From Clostridium sp. 'White wine YQ' (GTDB lineage Bacteria; Bacillota; Clostridia; Clostridiales; Clostridiaceae): DNA of 64,000 bases. The notes beneath the pieces were generated by a model, which was given only the letters and a program-made list of their open reading frames with translations, ran no database searches and was not told the DNA's origin. This document shows, one piece after another, positions 55,132-63,708 of this stretch (the stretch's first letter is position 1; each line of letters starts with the position of its first letter). The position numbers and the translations under genes are program-made. Location of the stretch: assembly GCF_028728205.1 (NCBI RefSeq), contig NZ_JAQYUU010000011.1, positions 1-64,000 of the forward strand, given 5' to 3'.

Positions 55132-55161
55132 TTGACAAAAAAACCAAAAGGTGTATATAAT
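55132..55161 (+). promoter_or_regulatory. Promoter of the metI-metC operon
   Basis: TTGACA (55132-55137), an 18-bp spacer and TATAAT (55156-55161): both hexamers are consensus. It transcribes the SAM riboswitch. Confidence 0.9.
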
Positions 55162-55189
55162 ACTTATAAATTAAATAATAATTTTATAA

Positions 55190-55359
55190 TCTTATCACGA
55201 GAGGTGGAGGGACTGGCCCTATGAAGCCCAGCAACCAGCGTAGGTTCCATTTAACTTATGTATTGGTGCTAATTCCTGCAGTTTTAATTAACTGGTAGAT
55301 GAGAATAGATTTCTGTTGCTGTTTATCACAATGTCAGGGTTTATTCTCTGGCATTTTTT
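55190..55359 (+). promoter_or_regulatory. SAM-I riboswitch (S box) with terminator
   Basis: The aptamer shows CACGAGAGGTGGAGGGACTG, GCCCTATGAAGCCC, GCAACC, GGTGCTAATTCC and AGATGAGA. P1 is 55190-55196 with 55298-55304. A terminator hairpin follows: TGTCAGGG with CTCTGGCA, then a T run (55330-55359). It should switch metI-metC off when SAM is plentiful. Confidence 0.97.
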
Positions 55360-55390
55360 ATTTTCCAAAAATATTAAGGGGGCATTATAT

Positions 55391-56551
55391 ATGTGTGGAG
55401 AGTGTGAAAAAAACGTATTAAGATTTGAAACGACAGCAGTACATGGAGATAAAGGATTTGATCCACTAACAGGGTCAATAAGTTTTCCAATTTATCAAAC
55501 GGCTACCTTCAAACATGGTGGTTTAAATGAAAGTACTGGATATGATTACTCTAGACTTCAAAATCCTACGAGAGAAGAAGTAGAGAGTACGGTTGCTAAG
55601 TTAGAGGGAGCTAAATGGGGCATAGGTTTTTCTACAGGGGTAGCAGCCATAACAGCTATAATTAATTTGTTTAAGGCAGGAGATCATATTATTGTTTCAG
55701 ATGATTTATATGGAGGTACCTTTAGATTATTTAGAGATATTTATGAACCTTTTGGAATTCAACATACATTTGTTGATACTACAGATCTAAATGATGTAAT
55801 AAATAATATTAAAGAAAATACTAAAGCAATTTTTGTTGAAACTCCATCAAATCCTATGATGAAGGTTGCTGATATAAAAGCTATAGTTGAAATTGCAAAA
55901 GAAAAGGGAATTAAGGTAATCGTAGATAATACGTTTTTAACACCATATTTCCAAAAACCATTAAGCTTAGGTGCTGATATTGTAGTTCATAGTGGAACTA
56001 AATTTTTAGGAGGACACAATGATACATTAGCAGGATTCATAGCAACAAATGATGAGGAAATAGATGAAAAATTAAGATTTTATCATAAATCTACTGGGGC
56101 AACATTATCACCATTTGATTCATGGCTTTTATTAAGAGGTATTAAGACTCTTCATATAAGAATGGAGAAAAGCCAAGAAAATGCAATAAAAATCGCTGAA
56201 TTCTTAAAGAAGCATCCAAAGGTAGAAGAGGTATTTTATGTGGGACTCCCAGAATCTAAGGGATATGAAATATCTAAAAAACAATCTACTGGCTTTGGAG
56301 CAATGATTTCATTTAAAGTTAAAGATGTGGAGGATGTAGCAAAGGTATTAAAGAAAGTAAAGGTTATAACTTTTGCTGAAAGCTTAGGGGGAGTAGAAAG
56401 CTTGATTACATATCCTCAAACTCAAACACATGCAGAGGTTCCAGATGAAATAAAAGAAAAGCTTGGGGTAACAAAAACGCTTCTTAGACTTTCTGTTGGA
56501 ATTGAGAATGTTAATGATTTAATTGAAGATTTAGAATATGCATTGGGGTGA
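55391..56551 (+). CDS. metI: Cystathionine gamma-synthase / O-acetylhomoserine sulfhydrylase-type enzyme
   Basis: A PLP enzyme of the Cys/Met metabolism family, 386 aa. Opening RFETTAVHGDKGFDPLTGSI, PLP phosphate site around STGVAAITAI, and Schiff-base lysine in VVHSGTKFLGGHND. It is under SAM riboswitch control and followed five bases later by a paralogue, as in the B. subtilis metI-metC pair. It probably condenses an acylated homoserine with cysteine or sulfide. The ATG at 55391 follows TTAAGGGGG; earlier codons lie in the riboswitch. Confidence 0.88.
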   Translation: MCGECEKNVLRFETTAVHGDKGFDPLTGSISFPIYQTATFKHGGLNESTGYDYSRLQNPTREEVESTVAKLEGAKWGIGFSTGVAAITAIINLFKAGDHIIVSDDLYGGTFRLFRDIYEPFGIQHTFVDTTDLNDVINNIKENTKAIFVETPSNPMMKVADIKAIVEIAKEKGIKVIVDNTFLTPYFQKPLSLGADIVVHSGTKFLGGHNDTLAGFIATNDEEIDEKLRFYHKSTGATLSPFDSWLLLRGIKTLHIRMEKSQENAIKIAEFLKKHPKVEEVFYVGLPESKGYEISKKQSTGFGAMISFKVKDVEDVAKVLKKVKVITFAESLGGVESLITYPQTQTHAEVPDEIKEKLGVTKTLLRLSVGIENVNDLIEDLEYALG

Positions 56552-56556
56552 TATAA

Positions 56557-57690
56557 ATGAGATTTGGAACAAAATTAATTCATAATGGCAACGAAATAGA
56601 TGAAGAAACTGGGGCATTAAGTATACCAATATATCAAGCATCAACTTATCATCAAAGAGATATCGATAACTTTGGGAAGTATGATTATTCAAGAAGTGGA
56701 AATCCTACAAGAGAAGCATTAGAAAACACTATAGCACAGCTTGAAAATGGATATAAGGGATTTGCTTTTTCATCTGGAATGGCAGCCACTTCATCAGTTT
56801 TATCAATATTTTCTGCAGGAGATCACATAGTAATTTGTGAAGATGTTTATGGGGGAACTTATAGAATAACTACTAAAGTTTTAAGCAGATTCAATATAGA
56901 ATTTACTTTTGTAGATGCTTCTGATGTAGAGAATATAAGAAAAGCTATTAAAGAAAATACAAAAGCAATATTTTTAGAGACACCTTCAAATCCATTATTA
57001 AAGATAACTGACTTAAAAGGTGCTATCTCAATAGCAAAAGAAAAGGACATACTTGTTATAGTAGATAATACTTTTATGTCACCATATCTTCAAAAACCTT
57101 TAGACTTAGGAGCAGATATTGTGGTACATAGTGCAACTAAATTTATAGGTGGGCATAGTGATGTAGTTGGTGGTTTAGCAGTAGCAAAAAATAAGGACTT
57201 AGCAGATAGAATATATGCAATTCAAAATTCTTTCGGGGCGATATTAGGACCACAGGATTGCTGGTTATTACTTAGGGGAATTAAAACCCTTAAAGTAAGA
57301 CTAGATGCACATCAAGAAACAGCCGGAAAACTCTCTAAGTGGTTAAGTGAAAAAGAACAAGTTGAAGAGGTTTATTATCCAGGAATAGAAGGACATCCAG
57401 GAAAAGAAATTCACTTCTCTCAAGCGTCAGGAGCTGGAGCAGTACTTTCTTTTAAGTTTAAGACTTTGGAACAAACAAAATATTTCTTAAATAATATAGA
57501 AAATGCAGCTTTTGCAGTATCCTTAGGAGGAGTGGAAACTATAGTTTCATATCCAGCTAAAATGTCTCATGCAGCTATTCCAAGAGAAGAAAGAGAAGCA
57601 CTTGGAGTGAGTGATACATTAATCAGGGTATCTGTTGGACTTGAAGAATTTGAAGATTTAGTTGAAAGTTTTAGTAAAGCTATAATATAA
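56557..57690 (+). CDS. metC: Cystathionine beta/gamma-lyase-type enzyme
   Basis: A second Cys/Met-family PLP enzyme, 377 aa: RFGTKLIHNGNEIDEETGAL, SSGMAATSSVLSIFSAGDH, and the PLP lysine in VVHSATKFIGGHSDVVGGL. It is transcribed with metI under the SAM riboswitch. By position it should be MetC (cystathionine beta-lyase), completing homocysteine formation. A gamma-lyase (MccB-like) role cannot be excluded from sequence alone. Confidence 0.88.
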   Translation: MRFGTKLIHNGNEIDEETGALSIPIYQASTYHQRDIDNFGKYDYSRSGNPTREALENTIAQLENGYKGFAFSSGMAATSSVLSIFSAGDHIVICEDVYGGTYRITTKVLSRFNIEFTFVDASDVENIRKAIKENTKAIFLETPSNPLLKITDLKGAISIAKEKDILVIVDNTFMSPYLQKPLDLGADIVVHSATKFIGGHSDVVGGLAVAKNKDLADRIYAIQNSFGAILGPQDCWLLLRGIKTLKVRLDAHQETAGKLSKWLSEKEQVEEVYYPGIEGHPGKEIHFSQASGAGAVLSFKFKTLEQTKYFLNNIENAAFAVSLGGVETIVSYPAKMSHAAIPREEREALGVSDTLIRVSVGLEEFEDLVESFSKAII

Positions 57691-57710
57691 TCTAAGTTAT
57701 GATAAAATAC

Positions 57711-57750
57711 TAAAAACAGAGATTCAATAAAAGTTGAATCTCTGTTTTTA
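57711..57750 (+). terminator. Terminator of metI-metC
   Basis: A perfect 17-bp stem, 57711-57727 with 57734-57750, with a T tract in the 3' arm. Confidence 0.92.
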
Positions 57751-57787
57751 GGCTTATTGTACATCAAACGTATGAAGGAGAATATAT

Positions 57788-59221
57788 ATGGAGCAAACAA
57801 ATAATGCAGTATATAAGAGAAGATGGACGATATTGTTTACTACAGTGCTACTAACATTTATGTCAACCTTAGATAGTAGTATTGTAAATGTAGCCCTACC
57901 AGTTATGGCTAAAAAATTATCTGTTAGCATGGCATCAATTGGATGGGTGGTATCAAGTTATTTAATAATTATTGTAGGAACTATTTTAATATTTGGAAGA
58001 CTTGGAGACATTAAAGGTAAAACTAAGATGTTTAAAATAGGAATAGTGATCTTTACCATTGGATCATTATTATGTGGTTTATCTAATTCCTTAGTAATGC
58101 TTGTAATAGCAAGAGTTATTCAAGCAATTGGAGCTGCAGGAACTATGGCAACAAATCAGGGAATAATTACGCATGTATTCCCTGCGAATGAAAGAGGAAG
58201 AGCGCTTGGACTTAATGGAACATTTGTTGCATTAGGCTCTATGGTTGGTCCTCCTTTAGGTGGATTTATAGTATCTGCATTTAGTTGGGAATATATATTT
58301 TTAATAAATGTTCCTATAGGAATAATAGCATTCATTATGGCGATGAATACATTACCTAAGTCCTCTGAGGTAGTAGATGAACCGTTAGATGTTAAAGGAG
58401 CATTATTATTTGCGATTTCAATAATCTTATTATTTGGAGCATTAGTTCAAGGGCAAGAAATTGGATATGATAATAAATTCATAATAGGTGGATTTATTAT
58501 AGCAATAGTTGCTTTCATTGTTTTTATTTATGTAGAAAGAAGAATATCTGTACCACTTTTACATATGGAACTCTTTAGTAATAAGTTGTTTTCACTAAGC
58601 GTGTTCTGTGCATTTATTTCTTTTGTAGCCATAGGCTCCTCAAATATAATACTTCCATTTTATTTGCAGGATGTTATGAAGCTTTCACCATCATTTACTG
58701 GAATACTTATGATGGTGTCGCCTATAATATTAGCTGTGGTAGCGCCTATGAGTGGATATTTATCAGATAAAATAGGATCTGAAGTACTAACTTTTATAGG
58801 ATTGATATTAACAAGTATAGGGTTATTATTAATTGGAACCTTAAATCAATATTCAGCTGTAGCTTTATTAATAATGTTTATAGCTATTATGACTTTGGGA
58901 AATGGTATGTTCCAATCACCTAATAATTCATTGGTTATGTCTACAGTGCCTAAGCATAAACTAGGCATTGCAGGAAGTATAAATGCCCTAGTGAGAAATT
59001 TAGGTATGGTATTTGGAGTATCCTTATCAACAACACTTTTATATAACAGAATGAGTGCGAAGATAGGGCATCATGTTACTAGCTACGTAAATGGCAGAGA
59101 TGATGTATTTATATATGGAATGAGATGGGTTTATTATTCAGCAGCAGCTATATGTGTTTTAGGTGCAATTCTTACAGCATATAGACTTTATGGTGCAAAG
59201 AAGAAACGAGCAAGTGAATAG
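57788..59221 (+). CDS. MFS drug transporter, DHA2 family
   Basis: A 477-aa 14-helix efflux pump. Seen: STLDSSIVNVALPVMAKKL (the TM1 LDxTIVNVALP signature), motif A FGRLGDIKGKTKMF, motif C VGPPLGGFIVSA, and a basic C-terminal tail GAKKKRASE. It is probably an H+ antiporter; the substrate is not predictable. It is a single-gene unit; the nearest regulator is a ROK protein downstream, not a dedicated TetR/MarR. Confidence 0.92.
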   Translation: MEQTNNAVYKRRWTILFTTVLLTFMSTLDSSIVNVALPVMAKKLSVSMASIGWVVSSYLIIIVGTILIFGRLGDIKGKTKMFKIGIVIFTIGSLLCGLSNSLVMLVIARVIQAIGAAGTMATNQGIITHVFPANERGRALGLNGTFVALGSMVGPPLGGFIVSAFSWEYIFLINVPIGIIAFIMAMNTLPKSSEVVDEPLDVKGALLFAISIILLFGALVQGQEIGYDNKFIIGGFIIAIVAFIVFIYVERRISVPLLHMELFSNKLFSLSVFCAFISFVAIGSSNIILPFYLQDVMKLSPSFTGILMMVSPIILAVVAPMSGYLSDKIGSEVLTFIGLILTSIGLLLIGTLNQYSAVALLIMFIAIMTLGNGMFQSPNNSLVMSTVPKHKLGIAGSINALVRNLGMVFGVSLSTTLLYNRMSAKIGHHVTSYVNGRDDVFIYGMRWVYYSAAAICVLGAILTAYRLYGAKKKRASE

Positions 59222-59227
59222 AAATTT

Positions 59228-59260
59228 AGAGTTGGATTTTACATAATCCAACTCTTTTTC
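59228..59260 (+). terminator. Terminator after MFS gene
   Basis: AGAGTTGGATT pairs with AATCCAACTCT, then TTTT. Confidence 0.88.
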
Positions 59261-59353
59261 TTTATAGGGTTGTTTTTCTAAATTAAAAGGAATATACTTA
59301 TATTAGATACTTTTAAAAGTATCCGACAAAAGTTTAATTTATATTTAGGATGT

Positions 59354-60394
59354 GTGAGTGTGAATAAGTTATCAGGAAATCCAAAGATAATGAAAGAAGT
59401 TAATAGTGGGTTAATAAAACAAGTTTTAAAGGAAAAAACCACAGCAACACGAGCAGAAATTGTTAAATATACAGGAATAAGCACAACAACAGTTAGAACA
59501 TTAATTGAAGAATTAATTATAGATAAAGAAATAGTTAGTGTAGGCTATGATGATTCAAGCGGTGGAAGAAGAGCAGAAAGATATGCTTTAAATTTAAGAA
59601 ATAGGTTTTCTCTATCTTTTTATATGGATGATAGAAATATTAATTATGCAACGTATAATCAATTAGGGGATATTGTAGAGAAAAGATCCATTAAAGCTGA
59701 AGGTAAATCTATATACGAGTTTATAGAAGATATGTTTAAAGTATATAAAATTAAGGCGATAGGAATAGGGGTATCTGGAGTAGTTGATAAGGGAAACTTT
59801 TTTTCTGGGAGAAATCTTAACAATTGGAGTAAATCAAATATTGGGGAATATCTTTCGCAAAAATATAACATTCCAGTTATACTTGAAAATGACTTAAATG
59901 CGATAGCTTTGGGTTTTAGTATGAATTATATAAAAGAAATGAATGAAGTAGATATTAATACCTTAAACCTTGTGTATATAAATTTCACTAAATCAGGGGT
60001 AGGAGCTGGAATAATAGCAAATGGAAAGCTTGTAAGGGGAGAAAATAATTTTGCTGGAGAATTAGGCTTTATACCAATAGGAAAAGAAGGACATCTAAAT
60101 AGAGTATTAAATGATGATCCTGATGATAAAAGCTATGCAAAAATTATTGCCAAAGTTATAACTACAGTAAACTGTATTATAAACCCTGCATTTATTGTAG
60201 TAGGTGGAGATTCGCTTAGGAGAAACCTTTTTGAAGATATAAAGGAAGAGTGTAAAAATTACGCTCCAAACAATATAATCCCAAAGATAATGTTATCAGA
60301 AGATAGTAGCGATGATTATTTGGATGGAATAGCTTATTTAACTAATGAAGCTATGAATAGTGGCATTAAGCTTATTAAAAATGAGACTAAATAA
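59354..60394 (+). CDS. ROK-family transcriptional regulator
   Basis: A 346-aa protein. An N-terminal winged helix (residues 15-75; TRAEIVKYTGISTTTVRTLI) is joined to a ROK sugar-kinase fold: IGIGVSGVVDKGNFFSGR, ILENDLNAIALG, GVGAGIIANGKLVRGENNFA. The zinc motif (CxCGxxGC) of active ROK proteins is missing. It is probably a repressor sensing a sugar phosphate. No sugar genes are nearby. GTG starts at 59354 or 59360 are both possible; TTAGGA fits 59360 better. It is followed by a HAD phosphatase after 18 bp. Confidence 0.85.
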   Translation: MSVNKLSGNPKIMKEVNSGLIKQVLKEKTTATRAEIVKYTGISTTTVRTLIEELIIDKEIVSVGYDDSSGGRRAERYALNLRNRFSLSFYMDDRNINYATYNQLGDIVEKRSIKAEGKSIYEFIEDMFKVYKIKAIGIGVSGVVDKGNFFSGRNLNNWSKSNIGEYLSQKYNIPVILENDLNAIALGFSMNYIKEMNEVDINTLNLVYINFTKSGVGAGIIANGKLVRGENNFAGELGFIPIGKEGHLNRVLNDDPDDKSYAKIIAKVITTVNCIINPAFIVVGGDSLRRNLFEDIKEECKNYAPNNIIPKIMLSEDSSDDYLDGIAYLTNEAMNSGIKLIKNETK

Positions 60395-60412
60395 TATTTA
60401 TGGAGAAAATTT

Positions 60413-61036
60413 ATGATTAAATGGATTGTTTTTGATGTTGATGGAACTTTAATAGAAACAGCCTTATCAAATCTTTTAGGACTGCAGGAAGTTATGAAAG
60501 ATTTATATGGATTAGAATACTCAAAAGAAGAGCTAAGATACTTAATGGGAATACCAGGAGATGAAGCATTAAGTAAACTTGGAGTAAAAGAAGAATTAAT
60601 CAAAGACACTTGGAAACAGTGGAGCGATAATGTAAAGAAGTATGCAAAATTTAATTATATATTTGATGGAATAGAAGATACGCTTAGTAAACTAAGAGAA
60701 AGATATTCCTTAGGAATAGTAACATCTAAAACTAAAGCACAATTAGTAGAAGACTTTGGGGAAGCAGGTATACTAGAATATTTTAAAGTATTTATATGTA
60801 AAGATGATACAGAAAAACACAAACCTAATCCAGATCCATTATTAAAGTTAATGGAAAGAGCAAAGATTCAAGGTGAAGAGGCAATATACCTTGGAGATGC
60901 TTTGGTAGATTATGAAGCAGCTAGTGCTGCAAGAATGTTGTTTGGTCACTGTAGATATGCAGAGAAAACAGAGGATATTAAATGCGAACTTGTATTTAAT
61001 AAACCAGAGGAAATAACTAATTATTTTATAGGTTAG
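60413..61036 (+). CDS. HAD-superfamily hydrolase (phosphoglycolate phosphatase-like)
   Basis: A 207-aa HAD phosphatase. Motif I VFDVDGTLIET (Asp8/Asp10), a helical cap, motif II IVTSKTKAQL, motif III HKPNPDPL, motif IV YLGDALVDYEAA. All catalytic residues are present. It probably dephosphorylates a small sugar or glycolate phosphate. It shares a unit with the ROK regulator, so it may relate to that regulator's ligand. The ATG follows TATGGAGA. Confidence 0.9.
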   Translation: MIKWIVFDVDGTLIETALSNLLGLQEVMKDLYGLEYSKEELRYLMGIPGDEALSKLGVKEELIKDTWKQWSDNVKKYAKFNYIFDGIEDTLSKLRERYSLGIVTSKTKAQLVEDFGEAGILEYFKVFICKDDTEKHKPNPDPLLKLMERAKIQGEEAIYLGDALVDYEAASAARMLFGHCRYAEKTEDIKCELVFNKPEEITNYFIG

Positions 61037-61103
61037 CTTATTGTAAGCTTATTAAGGCGTAATAGTATAGGGCTAGCGTAACTTAAGAGCTTTTAATAAT
61101 AAG

Positions 61104-61140
61104 GGGTGCTATATCAAGCTTTTGGTATAGCGCTCTTTTT
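61104..61140 (+). terminator. Terminator after HAD gene
   Basis: GTGCTATATCAA (61106-61117) pairs with TTGGTATAGCGC (61122-61133), with two G-U pairs, then CTCTTTTT. Confidence 0.75.
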
Positions 61141-61187
61141 ATTTTAAGATATAATTATTATAGAACTCTATATAAAAGGAGAAGAAA

Positions 61188-61667
61188 ATGAATATAACAA
61201 TTATTACAGTTGGAAAATTGAAAGAAAAATACTTAAGAGATGCAATAGATGAATATGCAAAAAGACTATCTAGGTATTGTAAGCTTGAGATAATAGAGCT
61301 TCAGGATGAGAAAACTCCTGATAATGCTTCAGAGAAGGAAGAAGAGGCTATTAAGGAGAAAGAAGGGCAAGCAATATTAAATAAAATTAAGGATAATATG
61401 TTTGTTATAGCTATGGACTTAGCTGGAAAGCAATTAAGCTCAGAAGAATTTTCAGATTACATAGAAAACCAAGGGGTAATGGGAAACTCGAATATTGCCT
61501 TTATAATAGGCGGAAGCTTAGGAATATCAAAAGCTGTCTTAAGTAGGGCAAATTATAAATTATGCTTCTCAAAGATGACTTTCCCTCATCAACTATTTAG
61601 AGTTATGCTGCTAGAACAGATTTATAGAGGGTTTAGGATAATGAAGGGTGAACCGTACCATAAGTAA
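61188..61667 (+). CDS. rlmH: 23S rRNA (pseudouridine-1915-N3) methyltransferase RlmH
   Basis: A 159-aa SPOUT methyltransferase. Opening ITIITVGKLKEKYLRDAIDE, the knotted C-terminal SAM site FIIGGSLGISKAVLSRANYK, and the typical ending MTFPHQLFRVMLLEQIYRGF with EPYHK. The ATG follows AAAAGGAGAAG. rlmH often marks the end of the walJ cluster in Firmicutes; here about 7.5 kb of other genes intervenes. Confidence 0.97.
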   Translation: MNITIITVGKLKEKYLRDAIDEYAKRLSRYCKLEIIELQDEKTPDNASEKEEEAIKEKEGQAILNKIKDNMFVIAMDLAGKQLSSEEFSDYIENQGVMGNSNIAFIIGGSLGISKAVLSRANYKLCFSKMTFPHQLFRVMLLEQIYRGFRIMKGEPYHK

Positions 61668-61710
61668 CGGAGGGTTTTATTCATAATTTTAAAAGGCCTT
61701 ATACTTTTGG

Positions 61711-61757
61711 AAAAAAGGTCGGAAATATGAAGAAGTCTCCAATATTCCTGACCTTTT
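61711..61757. terminator. Terminator after rlmH
   Basis: AAAAAAGGTCGGAA...ATAT pairs with ATATTCCTGACCTTTTTT (one mismatch, one G-U). T tracts occur on both strands, so it may also stop the convergent hydrolase gene. Confidence 0.85.
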
Positions 61758-61866
61758 TTATGAAAGAATGTCCTTATTATTTGTGGCTACTACACTTCAT
61801 ATTAATAAGAAGGTAAAACTAGGAACTGTAGCACAAGCAAGTGTACATACAATAAAAAAATCATTG

Positions 61867-62724
61867 TTATAAAAAATAATTCTTCACATGTTTTGCAACT
61901 TCCACTGGAGCATTTCTATTCTCCGGAGCAAGGTGATCCAATTTAGCTAATACTTTGGATTTGGCCTTAGGTATAGTGTTTCTCAAAACTTGCATCATTT
62001 CATGTACGGATTTTGGACTCTTTTCCCCTGAGATTAATAATATTTCTGTATCAATATTTTCATAATTAGTGAAGGTTGAGGATAGGCTCATCACCTGTTT
62101 GTGCTCATTTAAATTCTCTGATAACAGTTTTTGAATTCTCTTCCAATGCTCTCCACGTATCATCATTCTAAGAATAAATTTAGCATACCATAATGGCATT
62201 TTTGTTAAAGGGGTGTGTCCTGCACCTCTCACAAAAAAGGCAAAGGCTCCCCTAAAATCTTTCTTATTCATAGCTTTTTCGTACTCAAATATCCATGTCC
62301 AATCTGATGGATTTGAATGTACAGTAACGCCTGGTTCATAGAGTGCAATTTTTGTAACTGGGATACCTTTTCGAACTGCCTCTAAGGTTACAAGACCGCC
62401 GTAACTATGACCGAATATATACTCTGCACCAGTTGCTCCTTGTACTGCTTTAACATCTTCACATTCTTTGTAGATAGAATAATCTTCTCCTTGCGGACCG
62501 CTCAACCCTCGTCCTCTTCGATCTAAAACATGCACGGTAAAAGAAGCTGAAAGTGCTTCTGCAAATTCCATAAATTCAGCTGATGAACTAAGAGCACCAT
62601 GAATTACAATAAGTCCAGGACCTTCGCCAAAACTTCTATAACCAATTTTTGTTCCATCCTCAGAAACAACAGTTGAGCACGTAACTGAATTTAAATATTT
62701 TGACTCTAATTTTGAATTCTCCAT
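61867..62724 (-). CDS. Alpha/beta hydrolase
   Basis: A 285-aa alpha/beta-hydrolase: LIVIHGALSSSAEF (oxyanion HG), VLDRRGRGLSGPQ, nucleophile elbow FGHSYGGLVTLE with Ser at about 115, and catalytic His in LAKLDHLAPEN. It has no signal peptide. It lies downstream of and in the same direction as a TetR gene (gap 20 bp), so it is probably that regulator's target. The substrate is unknown. The ATG at 62724 follows AAGGAAGGAAG. Confidence 0.9.
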   Translation of the reverse strand: MENSKLESKYLNSVTCSTVVSEDGTKIGYRSFGEGPGLIVIHGALSSSAEFMEFAEALSASFTVHVLDRRGRGLSGPQGEDYSIYKECEDVKAVQGATGAEYIFGHSYGGLVTLEAVRKGIPVTKIALYEPGVTVHSNPSDWTWIFEYEKAMNKKDFRGAFAFFVRGAGHTPLTKMPLWYAKFILRMMIRGEHWKRIQKLLSENLNEHKQVMSLSSTFTNYENIDTEILLISGEKSPKSVHEMMQVLRNTIPKAKSKVLAKLDHLAPENRNAPVEVAKHVKNYFL

Positions 62725-62744
62725 CGTCAATCTTCCTTCCTTTG

Positions 62745-63356
62745 TTATATGTCTTCACATTTAATTATGACTTCATCCAATAGATTTGAATTAACATCAG
62801 TGAATTTTTCTCCCATAATCATTTTGTTTAAGTATAGTCCCTGGATGGAGGACCAGTACAACAATGACATAGCCTTAGGATCATTCATCTTGAATTCACC
62901 AGACTTTTGTCCTTCTATAATTATCTTTTCTGTTATATCGAAAGGAATATAGGCATTATTGATATGCTCCGACATCTCTTCAGGTATATTTTCGCTCATC
63001 ATAAATTTGATGATAAACATGAACCATTGTGCTTTATTATCAGTTTTGCAGATGTCCTCTATCATTGTTTTAGAAATTAATCTTATTTTATCCGATGGAC
63101 TCATATCCTTATTCAAAAGGCTATACATATATTCATTTGATGAAACTATTGCATTTCCAACCAATTCGTAATATAAATCTTCTTTTGATTTGTAATAATG
63201 ATACATTAACCCCTTGCTTATACCAGCTAGGGAAGCTATTTCATTAACACTTGTACCTAATAACCCTCTTTTGATGAAAAGTTTCAATCCTGCTTCCATA
63301 ATTTTAGCTTTTGACTCATTTTGTATAGCTTCGAATTGTTCTTTTGTTCTAGGCAT
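62745..63356 (-). CDS. TetR/AcrR family transcriptional regulator
   Basis: A 203-aa TetR repressor. DNA-binding domain: KIMEAGLKLFIKRGLLGTSV then EIASLAGISKGLMYHYYKSK (residues 17-60). The C-terminal ligand domain is helical and diverged. A palindromic operator overlaps its start site, so autoregulation is likely, controlling the hydrolase with it. The ATG follows AAGGAGG. Confidence 0.93.
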   Translation of the reverse strand: MPRTKEQFEAIQNESKAKIMEAGLKLFIKRGLLGTSVNEIASLAGISKGLMYHYYKSKEDLYYELVGNAIVSSNEYMYSLLNKDMSPSDKIRLISKTMIEDICKTDNKAQWFMFIIKFMMSENIPEEMSEHINNAYIPFDITEKIIIEGQKSGEFKMNDPKAMSLLYWSSIQGLYLNKMIMGEKFTDVNSNLLDEVIIKCEDI

Positions 63357-63375
63357 AAATTGGCCTCCTTATTTT

Positions 63376-63424
63376 TTGACTGAACGTATGGTCAATATTA
63401 TATCAAAGTTATGAGGTTTGTCAA
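63376..63424 (-). promoter_or_regulatory. TetR promoter and operator
   Basis: On the minus strand TTGACA (63419-63424), a 16-bp spacer and TATAAT (63397-63402). The following 20 bp, TTGAC-CATACGTTCA-GTCAA (63376-63395), form an imperfect palindrome over the transcription start, a typical TetR-family operator position. Confidence 0.75.
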
Positions 63425-63429
63425 TATGA

Positions 63430-63631
63430 TTAAATAATTATAAAAAGAACTTATGAGATACATAGCATTAATTTAGCGTAAGTCTGACGATAGTTATTTA
63501 TATTAGGTAAAGCAACTAGAAAAAATAAATGGAGAGAAGAACTAGAAGATTTGGTTGAAGTTAAGAACAAAGAGATTATGTTCTTCATAAATACTTATAA
63601 TTAACTTCTCTGTAAGACTGAATATGCATAT
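63430..63631. other. Gene-free spacer with a possible coding remnant
   Basis: An open stretch of 33 codons at 63506-63604 on the plus strand, ending TYN-stop and including KNKWREELEDLVEVKNKEI, has protein-like composition. It has no start codon with a ribosome site. It may be a decayed gene end. Otherwise nothing is recognised. Confidence 0.25.
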
Positions 63632-63679
63632 GAAAAAAGCATACATAAATTTGATTTATACAAATTCATGTATGCTTTT
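63632..63679 (-). terminator. Terminator of the gene at the right edge
   Basis: A 19-bp stem (63635-63653 with 63661-63679, one mismatch), followed by Ts on the minus strand. Confidence 0.88.
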
Positions 63680-63708
63680 CGTATTAGGACAATATGGTTA
63701 ATAAAAAG

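Noticed and set aside
61768..61872. 34-codon frame after rlmH that looks slightly like a helix-turn-helix fragment
   Set aside because: No ribosome site; it starts inside a terminator region and overlaps the end of the hydrolase gene. A decayed remnant cannot be excluded, but it is too short to support.
63214..63414. Plus-strand frames over the TetR gene
   Set aside because: Shadows of the clear TetR coding sequence on the minus strand.
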